DNA from: Clostridiales bacterium UBA1390
GTDB lineage: Bacteria > Bacillota > Clostridia > Lachnospirales > Bianqueaceae
Assembly: GCA_002305315.1 (NCBI GenBank)
Contig: DBQQ01000033.1
Location: 508-26,200 of the forward strand
Length of the DNA stretch: 25,693 bases
Direction of reading: 5' to 3'
How positions within the stretch are numbered: the stretch's first letter is position 1; each line of letters starts with the position of its first letter. Below, in pieces: positions 15,363 to 24,508 of the stretch. The translations under genes and the position numbers were made by a program. The notes below the pieces were generated by a model, which was not told the DNA's origin, made no database searches, and worked only from the letters and a program-made list of their open reading frames with translations.

Positions 15363-15894
15363 GGATATGCTTGCATCGATCGATGAGATTTTGGAGCAGG
15401 CGAAGTCCGTTCCTTTCAGCGATAAGGTGATGGTGGAGCGGAACGAGATCATGGAGATCACAAAGGAGATCCGGCTGCGTCTTCCTACGGAGATTGAGCA
15501 GTCCAAGTGGGTGCTGGAAGAGAAGAACCGGATCTTGGCAGACGCGCAGAAAGAAGCGGAGGAAAAGATCGCTCAGGCCGAGGAGGAACGCGGCAATATG
15601 ATCAATGAACATGAGATCACGAAGCGTGCCTATCAGCAGGCTGAGGAGATCGTGGAGGCCTCTAAGAAGGTGGCGCGCGATATGAAGATCGGCGCGAAGG
15701 AGTATGCGGATGAGCTGCTGCAGCAGGTGGATGAGCAGATGAAGAGAATGGGCGAGTTCACCTCTGGCTCTGTAGAGGGCATCATGAAGGATTATCAGCA
15801 GCGGGTGCAGAGCTTTAACGCAGGGCTGGAACAGAAGCGTCAGATTCTGCAGCAGAACCGTAAGGAGCTCAATGTCAATCGTTCGAACAACTAA
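15334..15894 (+). CDS. Coiled-coil protein of unknown function (resembles 'V-type ATPase subunit H-like' proteins)
   Basis: This 186-residue soluble protein is highly charged and dominated by Glu, Lys and Gln. Long heptad-like stretches, roughly 60-130, indicate a coiled coil (EEKNRILADAQKEAEEKIAQAEEER). I see no signal peptide, membrane segment or catalytic motif. Similar proteins beside coaD in Clostridia are, from memory, often labelled vacuolar-type ATPase subunit H, but no ATPase genes are nearby, so that name probably reflects coiled-coil similarity only; resemblance to DivIVA-like or stalk proteins is equally possible. AGGAGG at 15320-15325 supports the ATG at 15334. It overlaps the end of coaD by 29 bases, so it is co-transcribed and may be translationally coupled. 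Confidence 0.75.
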   Translation: MAVDRQMEIEDMLASIDEILEQAKSVPFSDKVMVERNEIMEITKEIRLRLPTEIEQSKWVLEEKNRILADAQKEAEEKIAQAEEERGNMINEHEITKRAYQQAEEIVEASKKVARDMKIGAKEYADELLQQVDEQMKRMGEFTSGSVEGIMKDYQQRVQSFNAGLEQKRQILQQNRKELNVNRSNN

Positions 15895-15927
15895 ATAAGA
15901 GAGCAGCCATAGGGCGGGGGGTGAAGG

Positions 15928-17484
15928 ATGAGACTTTCGTTTACGCAGTATAAAGACAAGGTAATGGGATGCTGGACCGGCAAGAATATTGGCGGGGTTT
16001 TGGGCGCGCCCTTTGAGGGTAAGCGCCAGAAGGTACAGATTGATAACTACCAACAGGATCTATCCGCAGGGCCTCCGCCGAATGATGACCTGGATCTGCA
16101 GATCGTCTGGCAGTCGGCGGTAGAGAAGTATGGTCGGAATGTCAACGCGCAGATCCTGGGAGAATACTGGTTGTCTTATGTGATTCCCAATTGGGTAGAG
16201 TATGGGATGGGGAAGGCGAATTTGCGTGCGGGAATTGTCCCTCCTATGTCCGGCGTGGTGGACAATGTCTATAAAGATTCCTGCGGATGTTTTATCCGTT
16301 CGGAAATATGGGCCTGTCTGGCGCCGGGACATCCGGAGATCGCAGCCCGATATGCCTATGAGGATGGCATTGTCGATCATGGGGATGAGGGAGTACGCGG
16401 AGAAATCTTCTTCGCAGCCTTGGAGAGTGCCGCATTTGTAGAGAGCTGCCCGGATACACTGCTGGACATCGCTCTGTCGTATATTCCGGACGATTGTGCA
16501 GTAGCCAGGGCGGTACAAGAAGCCCGGACGTGTTATCGAGAAGGTGTGGACTTCTGGGAGGCCAGGAAGCGGGTACATAATCTGGTGCCGGGAACTTTTG
16601 GCATTCAGAGCTGTAAGATTTCAGAGATTGATCCTGGGGAGAAAGATCTGGAACTGGGAGCGCCCGGATTTGACGCGCCTGAGAATATCGCGTTTGCAAT
16701 CCTTGGCTGGCTATATGGCGAGGGGGATTTTGGAAAAGCGTTGTGCCTGGCAGTCGGATGCGGCGAGGATACGGATTGTTCCGGTGCCTCGTTAGGAGCC
16801 CTTCTGGGGATTCTATGCGGTGCGTCTCAAATCCCGGAGAAGTGGACCAGGCCATTAAATGATAAGATTGCGACACTATGCATTGATAAGACGAGCAGAG
16901 GAGTTTGGGTGCCAGATACGGTGACGCAACTGGCAGATCGGCTCATGCGTATCACACCGATTTTCCTGGGCGTTTCCGGGTGTGATCTGTTTGCGCCTGG
17001 CGGATATGAGATTCTTTATCAGACAGACGCGCTGTTTTGTCCAGCGAAAGAAGAGTATTTGCCCTTCATCAATGGAGGCGGAAAAAGTAAGGAGATTCCC
17101 GTTCGGTTCCTTTCCGGTCAGTCATCCCATGTGGTCCATTACGAAGCGCTGGCCTTTCAGGTACTTGTCGACTATGGAGAGGATTCGGTCTTTTTTGAAG
17201 GTCAAACTCCTAAGGTCATTCGGGTCACGGTGATGGATACCGGCCTACTGTGCCAGCAGCAATGGGTCAGACTGAAGCTGTATACACCGGATCACGTGAT
17301 CGTGGAAGAGGGACGTACCCGTCTTTTACCATTAAATAATTTGTACCAATCAAAGGCAGAAACTTCGTTTACATTGCGTACGGATGAATATGATGCGTCG
17401 AAGCTGGAATGTATCTTGGACGTATCTTTGGAGGCGCGGCATTCCAGCCTGCCCATCAAGATTACGCTGATGAGAAGAGCATAA
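15928..17484 (+). CDS. ADP-ribosylglycohydrolase family protein
   Basis: This 518-residue protein matches the ADP-ribosylglycohydrolase fold in its first 300 or so residues, with the metal-binding acidic motifs NDDLD (N52-D56), DHGDE (D150-E154) and GEDTDCSGAS (D281, D283). The family removes ADP-ribose from proteins or splits related N-glycosidic bonds using two magnesium ions. Relatives of this size in Clostridia carry an extra C-terminal beta-rich domain, seen here at about 370-518. Some are suspected sugar or nucleoside hydrolases instead, so the substrate is open. GGGGGTGA precedes the ATG at 15928. It is the last gene before a terminator in the rsmD-coaD unit. It interrupts the usual order of housekeeping genes, so it may be a later insertion. 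Confidence 0.82.
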   Translation: MRLSFTQYKDKVMGCWTGKNIGGVLGAPFEGKRQKVQIDNYQQDLSAGPPPNDDLDLQIVWQSAVEKYGRNVNAQILGEYWLSYVIPNWVEYGMGKANLRAGIVPPMSGVVDNVYKDSCGCFIRSEIWACLAPGHPEIAARYAYEDGIVDHGDEGVRGEIFFAALESAAFVESCPDTLLDIALSYIPDDCAVARAVQEARTCYREGVDFWEARKRVHNLVPGTFGIQSCKISEIDPGEKDLELGAPGFDAPENIAFAILGWLYGEGDFGKALCLAVGCGEDTDCSGASLGALLGILCGASQIPEKWTRPLNDKIATLCIDKTSRGVWVPDTVTQLADRLMRITPIFLGVSGCDLFAPGGYEILYQTDALFCPAKEEYLPFINGGGKSKEIPVRFLSGQSSHVVHYEALAFQVLVDYGEDSVFFEGQTPKVIRVTVMDTGLLCQQQWVRLKLYTPDHVIVEEGRTRLLPLNNLYQSKAETSFTLRTDEYDASKLECILDVSLEARHSSLPIKITLMRRA

Positions 17485-17492
17485 AAGAGGAC

Positions 17493-17534
17493 TCCCCTGA
17501 ATATTTCTGTAATAGAATGATTCAGGGGATTTTT
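17493..17534 (+). terminator. Terminator overlapping the next gene's ribosome site
   Basis: TCCCCTGAAT (17493-17502) pairs perfectly with ATTCAGGGGA (17520-17529), followed by TTTTT. The right arm includes AGGGGA, the only ribosome site for the ATG at 17537. Confidence 0.85.
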
Positions 17535-17536
17535 AT

Positions 17537-18388
17537 ATGGGCAGAATGGTTCTGGCAGCATTGTTGGCGGTCTTCATGCTGATCTTTCCGCAGGTCACGC
17601 TGGATGGTGCTTCCGAGGGGCTTCGTCTATGGTTTCAAAATGTGCTGCCGGCACAGTTTCCATTTATGATCTGCATCCTATTGCTTTTGAAAAATGGCTT
17701 GGGCAGCGGAAGCGGCTCCGTTCCTTCGGTGTTTCTGACAGGAATCTTATCCGGATATCCGGGAGGAGCCAAGAGTATAGAGGTGTTATATCGTCAGGGG
17801 CGGATCAGTGCGAAGAGATTGCAGTGGTTGATGAGTTTCTGTAATAATTCCGGCCCCCTGTTCATGGTGGGAACGATTGGAATCGGGATCTTTGGATCCG
17901 CGGCCATTGGCTATCGAATTCTCATTACGCATCTGCTTTCTGCCGTGCTTTGCAGTTGTATCTTCAGAATAGGCGGACGTGGAGAGACGTTTCGCGTACG
18001 AGGCAGTCAGCGAATCGAAGAGAGCTTTGGCGCGCAATTAGGATCCTGTGTAACAGAAACAGCCTCCGTCATGATTATGGTAGGCGGTTTTATGATGCTG
18101 TATTGTGTGCTGATTCGGCTTTGCGGCAGACTCTGGCCGGGGGCGGCTTATCTCTGCAGTCTGCTGGAGATGACCAATGGGGCGGTGCAGCTTGCGAAAC
18201 TGCCGCCGGTATGGTCGGTTCCCCTCGCTGGCGCGCTCGTCAGCATGGGAGGGCTGTGCGTATACTCTCAGACCTGCACCGTACTGGAACATACCCCCTT
18301 TTCAGGCCCTCGCTATCTGGCGGCCAAGTGCCTGCAGGGGATACTCTGCGGTATCATGCTGTTCCTTTGGGGGATTTGGGTGGATTAG
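17537..18388 (+). CDS. YlbJ-like integral membrane protein (nucleoside-recognition/Gate fold)
   Basis: This 283-residue hydrophobic protein has about seven membrane segments. Its strongest match is to sporulation integral membrane protein YlbJ: GILSGYPGGAKSIEVLYRQGRIS followed by FCNNSGPLFMVGTIGIGIFGS is the hallmark of that family. YlbJ of Bacillus is needed for spore cortex formation and belongs to the Gate/nucleoside-recognition superfamily; the transported molecule is not settled. Bacillus YlbJ is longer (around 400 residues), so this is a shorter relative. The order rsmD, coaD, ylbJ-like, tmcAL mirrors ylbH-ylbI-ylbJ-ylbM, supporting the call. Its ribosome site AGGGG is in the terminator stem just upstream, which should limit translation from read-through transcripts. 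Confidence 0.8.
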   Translation: MGRMVLAALLAVFMLIFPQVTLDGASEGLRLWFQNVLPAQFPFMICILLLLKNGLGSGSGSVPSVFLTGILSGYPGGAKSIEVLYRQGRISAKRLQWLMSFCNNSGPLFMVGTIGIGIFGSAAIGYRILITHLLSAVLCSCIFRIGGRGETFRVRGSQRIEESFGAQLGSCVTETASVMIMVGGFMMLYCVLIRLCGRLWPGAAYLCSLLEMTNGAVQLAKLPPVWSVPLAGALVSMGGLCVYSQTCTVLEHTPFSGPRYLAAKCLQGILCGIMLFLWGIWVD

Positions 18389-18391
18389 GGC

Positions 18392-18420
18392 TTGATTTTC
18401 ACCGGAAAATGTGGTATTCT
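18392..18420 (+). promoter_or_regulatory. Possible promoter of the parvulin gene
   Basis: TTGATT (18392-18397) and TATTCT (18415-18420) are 17 bp apart. Each matches consensus at four of six positions. A second -10-like TATGATAGAAT lies at 18483-18493. Confidence 0.35.
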
Positions 18421-18521
18421 CTTGAGGATAGGCCATGATGCCACGGAATATTCGGAATTCGTTTTTCTTTTGGCCATAAACCTATGATAGAATTTCTCAA
18501 AATGCTGGAGAGGATGATAGA

Positions 18522-20069
18522 ATGAGCGAAGAACAGAACAAGTTCGAGAAGCGCAAACAAGAGGCGCAGAAAAGAAAAAGAAAACTGCAGAAGATGCAGA
18601 ATTCTAAGATAAAACCAAGGACTAAGCATGTATTGGCTGTCGTGGGAGGGTCTCTTGCGGCGATTATTGTAGTGATTGCGCTGGTGTTTGCGAATGCGGG
18701 ATTTACCAGACGAATGGTTACAGCGTTGGAGATCGGCAATGAGAAAGTGAGTTCTGCGGAGTATAGTTATTATTACATTCAGCAGGCCATCAGTACCTAT
18801 AATACGTATGCGCAGATGATAGGGTATGCGCCATTTGATACAGGAAAGTCCCTGGATAGACAGGACTATTCCGACACGCAAAGTTGGGCAGATTATCTAA
18901 GCGATAGTGCGATATCTGCACTGCGAGGCATTAAGACGCTGGTACAAGCCGCTAATGAAGAGGGCTTTACGATCTCTGAGGAAGGAGTGGAGACCGTAGA
19001 GCGGACGATGCAGTCCCTGCAGACATATGCTGATAGTGCGAATATGACGCTGAACCGGTATCTGGCGGATGTATATGGGCTGGGTATGAATGAAGAGCTG
19101 ATGCGTCAGACACAGATGGATTATCAGTTGGCGCTGGAGTATGAGGAAGCGCTTCGCGCTCGTCCGGAATATACAGAAGAAGATCTGGAAGAGTATTATC
19201 AAAATTCCGTGTATGATACATATACCTATGTGGATCTGCGGTACTATGAATTTGCCCAGGAAGATGCGACTGACGATTCAGAAGGCAAGACGTTGGAAGA
19301 GGCGAAGGCGGAAGCGGATGATTTCATCAGCGATATTGAAAGTGCGGCAGATTACTCCAGAAAGATTCGGGCTTTGTTGCGTGAAGAGGCGTTGGAGAAC
19401 ACAGATAGCGAAGACAGCAGCAGCGAGGAAGAAGATTTTACGGATAATACGGAGAGAATCGGCGTGTCCCGTACTTCATTGGAAAGTGTGGATGCCAATC
19501 TGGCAGAGTGGGCGTTTGCAGAGGAACGGGCTGTAGATGATGTGGCCGTGGTGGAGAATGAGGACGGCACGGGATACTATGCAGTCTACATGGTAAATAC
19601 CGCTTATCGTAATGATTACAATACAGTAAACATGCGGCAGATCTATATTGAAGTAGAAGATACCGAGGACGAAGAGGCCATGGAAGAGGCCAAAACGCGT
19701 GCAGAAGAAATCCTTCAGGAGTGGAAGGATGGCGAGGCGACAGAGGAGAGCTTTGCGGCTTTGGCGGATGAGGAATCTGATCTTAGTGTCGAGGGTGGAC
19801 TATATGAGCAGATGGCCAAGGGAGAAGGAGATATTACCGACTGGCTGTTTGACGAAAACCGTCAGCCGGGAGATACCGCTGTATTGGAGTCTTCAGGAGG
19901 ATATCATGTAGTTTATTACATCGGACAGGACGAGCCGTACTGGAAGGTACAGGTAGAGTCTGCGAAGCGTTCTGAGGATTATAATAATACGTATGCAGAA
20001 CTGGAAGAGAAATATCCTGTGGTGGAGCATGCATTCGGTATATGGCTGCGTTCGGAACCATTCCGTTAA
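18522..20069 (+). CDS. Membrane-anchored peptidylprolyl isomerase (PrsA/PpiC-like parvulin)
   Basis: The 515-residue product starts with a very basic cytoplasmic tail (residues 1-36), then one membrane segment at about 37-58, and the rest should lie outside. A SurA/PrsA-like N-terminal helical region is followed by an acidic Ser/Glu-rich linker at about 293-312 and a parvulin-like domain at about 368-468, with FAALADEESDLSVEGGLY and GYHVVYYIGQ typical of rotamase domains. The lack of a cysteine after the hydrophobic segment shows it is a signal-anchored protein, not a PrsA lipoprotein. It probably helps fold secreted proteins. GAGAGGA upstream supports the ATG at 18522. The protein is strikingly acidic after the anchor, common for proteins in the Gram-positive cell-wall zone. 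Confidence 0.85.
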   Translation: MSEEQNKFEKRKQEAQKRKRKLQKMQNSKIKPRTKHVLAVVGGSLAAIIVVIALVFANAGFTRRMVTALEIGNEKVSSAEYSYYYIQQAISTYNTYAQMIGYAPFDTGKSLDRQDYSDTQSWADYLSDSAISALRGIKTLVQAANEEGFTISEEGVETVERTMQSLQTYADSANMTLNRYLADVYGLGMNEELMRQTQMDYQLALEYEEALRARPEYTEEDLEEYYQNSVYDTYTYVDLRYYEFAQEDATDDSEGKTLEEAKAEADDFISDIESAADYSRKIRALLREEALENTDSEDSSSEEEDFTDNTERIGVSRTSLESVDANLAEWAFAEERAVDDVAVVENEDGTGYYAVYMVNTAYRNDYNTVNMRQIYIEVEDTEDEEAMEEAKTRAEEILQEWKDGEATEESFAALADEESDLSVEGGLYEQMAKGEGDITDWLFDENRQPGDTAVLESSGGYHVVYYIGQDEPYWKVQVESAKRSEDYNNTYAELEEKYPVVEHAFGIWLRSEPFR

Positions 20070-20086
20070 ATCGAAATCGAGGAAGA

Positions 20087-20115
20087 GAAGCTGTTGCTTA
20101 TTTGGCAACAGCTTC
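20087..20115 (+). terminator. Hairpin after the parvulin gene, possible weak terminator
   Basis: GAAGCTGTTGC (20087-20097) pairs perfectly with GCAACAGCTTC (20105-20115). The following ATTAATTAAGG is AT-rich but has no T run and leads straight into the tmcAL ribosome site, so partial read-through is likely. Confidence 0.5.
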
Positions 20116-20133
20116 ATTAATTAAGGAGAGACC

Positions 20134-21354
20134 ATGCGTGTATTAGGAATTGTTTGTGAATATAATCCGTTTCATAACGGGCATGCCTATCAGATGCGGA
20201 AGGCGCGGGAGGAAAGCGGTGCGGATGCAGTGATATGCGTGATGAGCGGACACTATACCCAACGAGGAGAACCGGCCATTGTGGATAAATGGACGAGAAC
20301 GCGTATGGCCATCATGGGTGGAGCGGATCTGGTCATCGAGATGCCCACATTCTATGCCATGAGCGGTGCGGAAAGCTTTGCGGCGGCGGGAATCAAACTC
20401 CTGCTGGCTGCCGGAGCAGACGTTCTCTCTTTTGGGTGTGAAGCGGAAGAAACGAATGTATTGTATGATCTGGCGGTTCTTTTGGATCAGGAACCAGCAG
20501 CATTTCGGCAGGAACTGCAGCAGTTTTTACGTGCAGGAGAAAGCTACAGTGTGTCCCGTATGAAGGCGGCCAGTCAGTACATTGCACAGGCAGAGGAGAT
20601 TTTGAAACAGCCTGGATCAATTCTGGGTATAGAGTATTTGAAGGCCTTACGACGAGCGGGGAGAGGTGACTTCCCTGTGATCATGGTACGCCGTCTGGGG
20701 GCGGCGCATAAGGATGCCTGGTCGGACGGTGCGGGCGCATCCGCCAGTGCCATACGGAATGCACTGCGTCAAGGCAGGATTCTGCGAGAGGCTATGCCGC
20801 CATCAGCGGCCCAGACATGGGAGAAGATCTATGAAAGCGGCGCGTACTGCAGGGGGGATATCCTCCTGAGGGAGATTTTATACTGGCGCTTGACAGAATG
20901 GACGCCGGATCAGATCCGCCAGACGCCGGAGATAGGGGAGGGTCTGGAGTATCGAATACTGAAAATGACAGAAGAAGACAGGTCCTGGGAGTCCTTGATA
21001 GAGAGCCTGGTCTGTAAGCGGTATCCAGCGTCCAGGATACGGAGAGGCCTGATGAATCTGTGCCTGGGGATCTCGCAGGAGACTAGAGAACGGGCGCGGT
21101 GGGAAGAAGGACCTGCGTATCTGCGGATTCTGGGAATCGGGTCTCGCGGCACAGAATTATTGAGAAAAATTCGCCGAGAAAGCAGCCTGCCGCTCGTGAC
21201 GCAGCCGCACAGGCAGATCAAAGATCTTTCGGAATCAGCGGCGTATACATTGGCGGAAGAGGTCCGATTTACGGACATCTATGCGCGTTTTCTGGTTAAT
21301 ACGGACCTCAGGGAACGGGGCTGGGAATATCGGAAAGAAATCGTAAAAATTTAG
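20134..21354 (+). CDS. tmcAL: tRNA(Met) cytidine acetate ligase (YlbM family)
   Basis: This 406-residue protein matches TmcAL, formerly YlbM, which makes N4-acetylcytidine at the wobble position of elongator tRNA-Met from acetate and ATP. The nucleotidyltransferase-like motif is NPFHNGH (11-17) in GIVCEYNPFHNGHAYQM, followed by MSGHYTQRGEPAIVDKWTR and the SASAIRNAL segment, both typical. AAGGAG at 20123-20128 precedes the ATG. In Bacillus the gene lies downstream of ylbH, ylbI and ylbJ, as here. A purine-rich stretch without a clear terminator follows its TAG. Confidence 0.93.
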   Translation: MRVLGIVCEYNPFHNGHAYQMRKAREESGADAVICVMSGHYTQRGEPAIVDKWTRTRMAIMGGADLVIEMPTFYAMSGAESFAAAGIKLLLAAGADVLSFGCEAEETNVLYDLAVLLDQEPAAFRQELQQFLRAGESYSVSRMKAASQYIAQAEEILKQPGSILGIEYLKALRRAGRGDFPVIMVRRLGAAHKDAWSDGAGASASAIRNALRQGRILREAMPPSAAQTWEKIYESGAYCRGDILLREILYWRLTEWTPDQIRQTPEIGEGLEYRILKMTEEDRSWESLIESLVCKRYPASRIRRGLMNLCLGISQETRERARWEEGPAYLRILGIGSRGTELLRKIRRESSLPLVTQPHRQIKDLSESAAYTLAEEVRFTDIYARFLVNTDLRERGWEYRKEIVKI

Positions 21355-21408
21355 AAAAGAAAAGAAAAAGAAAGAAAACAAGAGAAAAAGAAAGAAAATA
21401 AAAAGAAA
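21353..21408 (+). repeat. Low-complexity purine tract
   Basis: All but two of these 56 bases are A or G on the plus strand, mostly repeats of GAAAA and GAAA. It begins within the tmcAL stop codon and fills the gap before the groES control region. No terminator hairpin is seen in it. Confidence 0.7.
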
Positions 21409-21471
21409 CCAGAACAAATGGTAGAAAACAGAAGTTGCCTATAGGAGCCCAAATGAGTAAACTATATGCTG

Positions 21472-21498
21472 TTAGCACTCGATGGTATGGAGTGCTAA
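21472..21498 (+). promoter_or_regulatory. CIRCE operator (HrcA binding site)
   Basis: TTAGCACTC and GAGTGCTAA are separated by nine bases, an exact match to the CIRCE consensus bound by the heat-shock repressor HrcA. TATATGCT just upstream (21463-21470) is a plausible -10 region, placing the operator at the transcript start. hrcA itself is not in the window. Confidence 0.97.
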
Positions 21499-21553
21499 CA
21501 AGATCAAAAGAGTTTACACAGCATGTTTGAATGCATTCAAGGAGGTAATGGAT

Positions 21554-21841
21554 ATGAAGTTGGTGCCTTTGGGCGATAAGGTCGTTGTAAAGCAGTTGGA
21601 AGCAATGGAGACGACAAAGGGCGGTATTATCCTGACAACACAGTCTCAGGAAAAGCCTCAGGAAGCTGAAGTCATCGCGGTAGGTCCTGGTGGTTTTGTA
21701 GATGGCAAGGAAGTAGAAATGGAAGTAGAGCCTGGAGATAAAGTGATTTATTCTAAGTACGCAGGAACTACCGTGAAGCTTGAAGATACCGAATATATCA
21801 TCGTGAAGCAGAGCGATATTCTGGCGATTGTAGAAGACTGA
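21554..21841 (+). CDS. groES: Co-chaperonin GroES
   Basis: The 95-residue product is the lid of the GroEL folding chamber. MKLVPLGDKVVVKQLEAMETTKGGIIL is the family start and contains the mobile loop region that binds GroEL; length is normal. GGAGG at 21541-21545 is spaced well for the ATG at 21554; another in-frame ATG at 21548 is too close to it. The gene is preceded by CIRCE and followed after 28 bases by groEL, forming the heat-shock operon. Confidence 0.97.
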   Translation: MKLVPLGDKVVVKQLEAMETTKGGIILTTQSQEKPQEAEVIAVGPGGFVDGKEVEMEVEPGDKVIYSKYAGTTVKLEDTEYIIVKQSDILAIVED

Positions 21842-21845
21842 TTGA

Positions 21846-23495
<1,650 letters not shown>

Positions 23496-23506
23496 TAAAC
23501 TAAGTA

Positions 23507-23540
23507 CGGCGTGCTGCGTATTGCGGCACGCCGCTTCTTA
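23507..23540 (+). terminator. Terminator after groESL
   Basis: CGGCGTGC (23507-23514) pairs with GCACGCCG (23526-23533), followed by CTTCTTATTGT. The T tract is broken, so strength is uncertain. Confidence 0.65.
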
Positions 23541-23556
23541 TTGTAAAATAGGGTAT

Positions 23557-23581
23557 AAAAAAACCTCACACACTTGTGAGG
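23557..23581 (-). terminator. Terminator of the leftward tRNA unit
   Basis: On the minus strand CCTCACA pairs with TGTGAGG around a four-base loop and is followed by seven T residues. Confidence 0.93.
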
Positions 23582-23588
23582 CTACGAA

Positions 23589-23659
23589 AGGCGTCACCCA
23601 GATTTGAACTGGGGATGAAGGTGTTGCAGACCTCTGCCTTACCACTTGGCTATGACGCC
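23589..23659 (-). tRNA. tRNA-Cys (anticodon GCA)
   Basis: The minus strand folds into a full cloverleaf: acceptor GGCGTCA with TGACGCC, anticodon loop CTGCAAC with anticodon GCA, and T-loop GTTCAAATC. The discriminator base is T, as expected for tRNA-Cys, and no CCA is encoded. It is the second gene of a two-tRNA transcript. Confidence 0.95.
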
Positions 23660-23662
23660 GGA

Positions 23663-23734
23663 TGACCCGTGGGAGAATCGAACTCCCGTTACCGCCGTGA
23701 AAGGGCGATGTCTTAACCGCTTGACCAACGGGCC
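23663..23734 (-). tRNA. tRNA-Glu (anticodon TTC)
   Basis: The minus strand folds into a cloverleaf: acceptor GGCCCGT with ACGGGTC, anticodon loop CTTTCAC with anticodon TTC, and T-loop GTTCGATTC. The discriminator is A and no CCA is encoded. It is separated from tRNA-Cys by three bases. Confidence 0.96.
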
Positions 23735-23766
23735 TTATTTCTTGCTCTCTCAGAGAGCCGAGTCTT

Positions 23767-23795
23767 ATTCTATCACTCTTCTCGGAGAATGTCAA
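23767..23795 (-). promoter_or_regulatory. Promoter of the tRNA-Glu/tRNA-Cys unit
   Basis: On the minus strand a perfect TTGACA (23795-23790) and TAGAAT (23772-23767) are 17 bp apart. A GCTCTCT/AGAGAGC palindrome (23744-23758) lies in the leader before the first tRNA. Confidence 0.85.
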
Positions 23796-23886
23796 TCTTT
23801 TTTTTCAAAAATATAGAAAAAATTTGAGAACATAGCGGGAAAGGAAAGTTTGAACAAATTTCTTGCTATGAATTCCGCATTTGTTC

Positions 23887-23915
23887 TTGCATTTTTTGCA
23901 ATTTCAATGTATAGT
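23887..23915 (+). promoter_or_regulatory. Promoter of the 131-residue unknown gene
   Basis: TTGCAT (23887-23892) and TATAGT (23910-23915) are 17 bp apart, in an AT-rich stretch 46 bp before the chosen start. Confidence 0.6.
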
Positions 23916-23960
23916 ATAAGTAGGAATTGTGATGATATGTATGAGCAAAGGAGGTGCAGT

Positions 23961-24356
23961 ATGTACCAGTTTTTTCAGCAATGCTTTCAGCAGTATCTGA
24001 GCTTGTATTCGGAAGAGATTGCTGAGGATGAACACTTACTTACCTTGTTTGCACCATTTTATGGCCTGGCCAATCCCAAAAACTATGAGACATGGAAGCT
24101 TTCCAGCGATATTCGTTATTTTGAAGTCAGTCATTTGATTTATTGTATGCTGCATGACGATACACTGCCGGAGGAACTCAAGGAATTTGGCAAGTCGCTG
24201 CAAGAACAAGGCTATGATGCAATCGGGGCTTCGGGTACATTTTCAGAGGAAACAGTGACCGATCAGCTGAAATTGATTTATACGATGATCACGAAGAATG
24301 GAAAGACTCGTCCGGATTTATTTCCGCCCCAAGACGGGCCGGTATTGGACTCTTAA
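23961..24356 (+). CDS. Conserved-looking hypothetical protein, 131 residues
   Basis: I do not recognise this protein. It is small, soluble and acidic, with an aromatic, Gln-rich N-terminus (MYQFFQQCFQQYLSLYSEE) and mostly helical-looking text; no signal peptide, membrane segment or metal motif is visible apart from single Cys residues. An AAAGGAGGT ribosome site at 23947-23955 makes ATG 23961 the clear start; a longer frame from 23850 would run through the promoter. It has its own promoter and a strong terminator, so it is a single-gene unit between tRNA genes and clpB. That independent, well-defined control argues it is a real gene. Confidence 0.8.
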   Translation: MYQFFQQCFQQYLSLYSEEIAEDEHLLTLFAPFYGLANPKNYETWKLSSDIRYFEVSHLIYCMLHDDTLPEELKEFGKSLQEQGYDAIGASGTFSEETVTDQLKLIYTMITKNGKTRPDLFPPQDGPVLDS

Positions 24357-24358
24357 AT

Positions 24359-24388
24359 ACCCTACAGAATTTCTGTAGGGTGTTTTTT
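24359..24388 (+). terminator. Terminator of the 131-residue gene
   Basis: ACCCTACAGA (24359-24368) pairs perfectly with TCTGTAGGGT (24372-24381), followed by G and six T residues. Confidence 0.94.
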
Positions 24389-24397
24389 GAGCAACTC

Positions 24398-24456
24398 AAT
24401 AATTTGACAAAAAATTGTATAATTGTGTTGACAAATTATTTGGCAAGTGCTATAAT
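24398..24456 (+). promoter_or_regulatory. clpB promoter with overlapping inverted repeat
   Basis: TTGACA (24428-24433) and TATAAT (24451-24456), 17 bp apart, form a perfect vegetative promoter. AATAATTTG (24398-24406) and CAAATTATT (24432-24440) form a 9-bp perfect inverted repeat whose right arm overlaps the -35 box. No CIRCE and no good CtsR box is seen. Confidence 0.85.
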
Positions 24457-24508
24457 CATCATGGATCTTGGAAAAGGTCCAGTTTGAATGAAGTAAGGAG
24501 GGCTTATA

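Noticed and set aside
15334..15894. True V-type ATPase subunit
   Set aside because: No other ATPase subunit genes are near; only coiled-coil character supports it.
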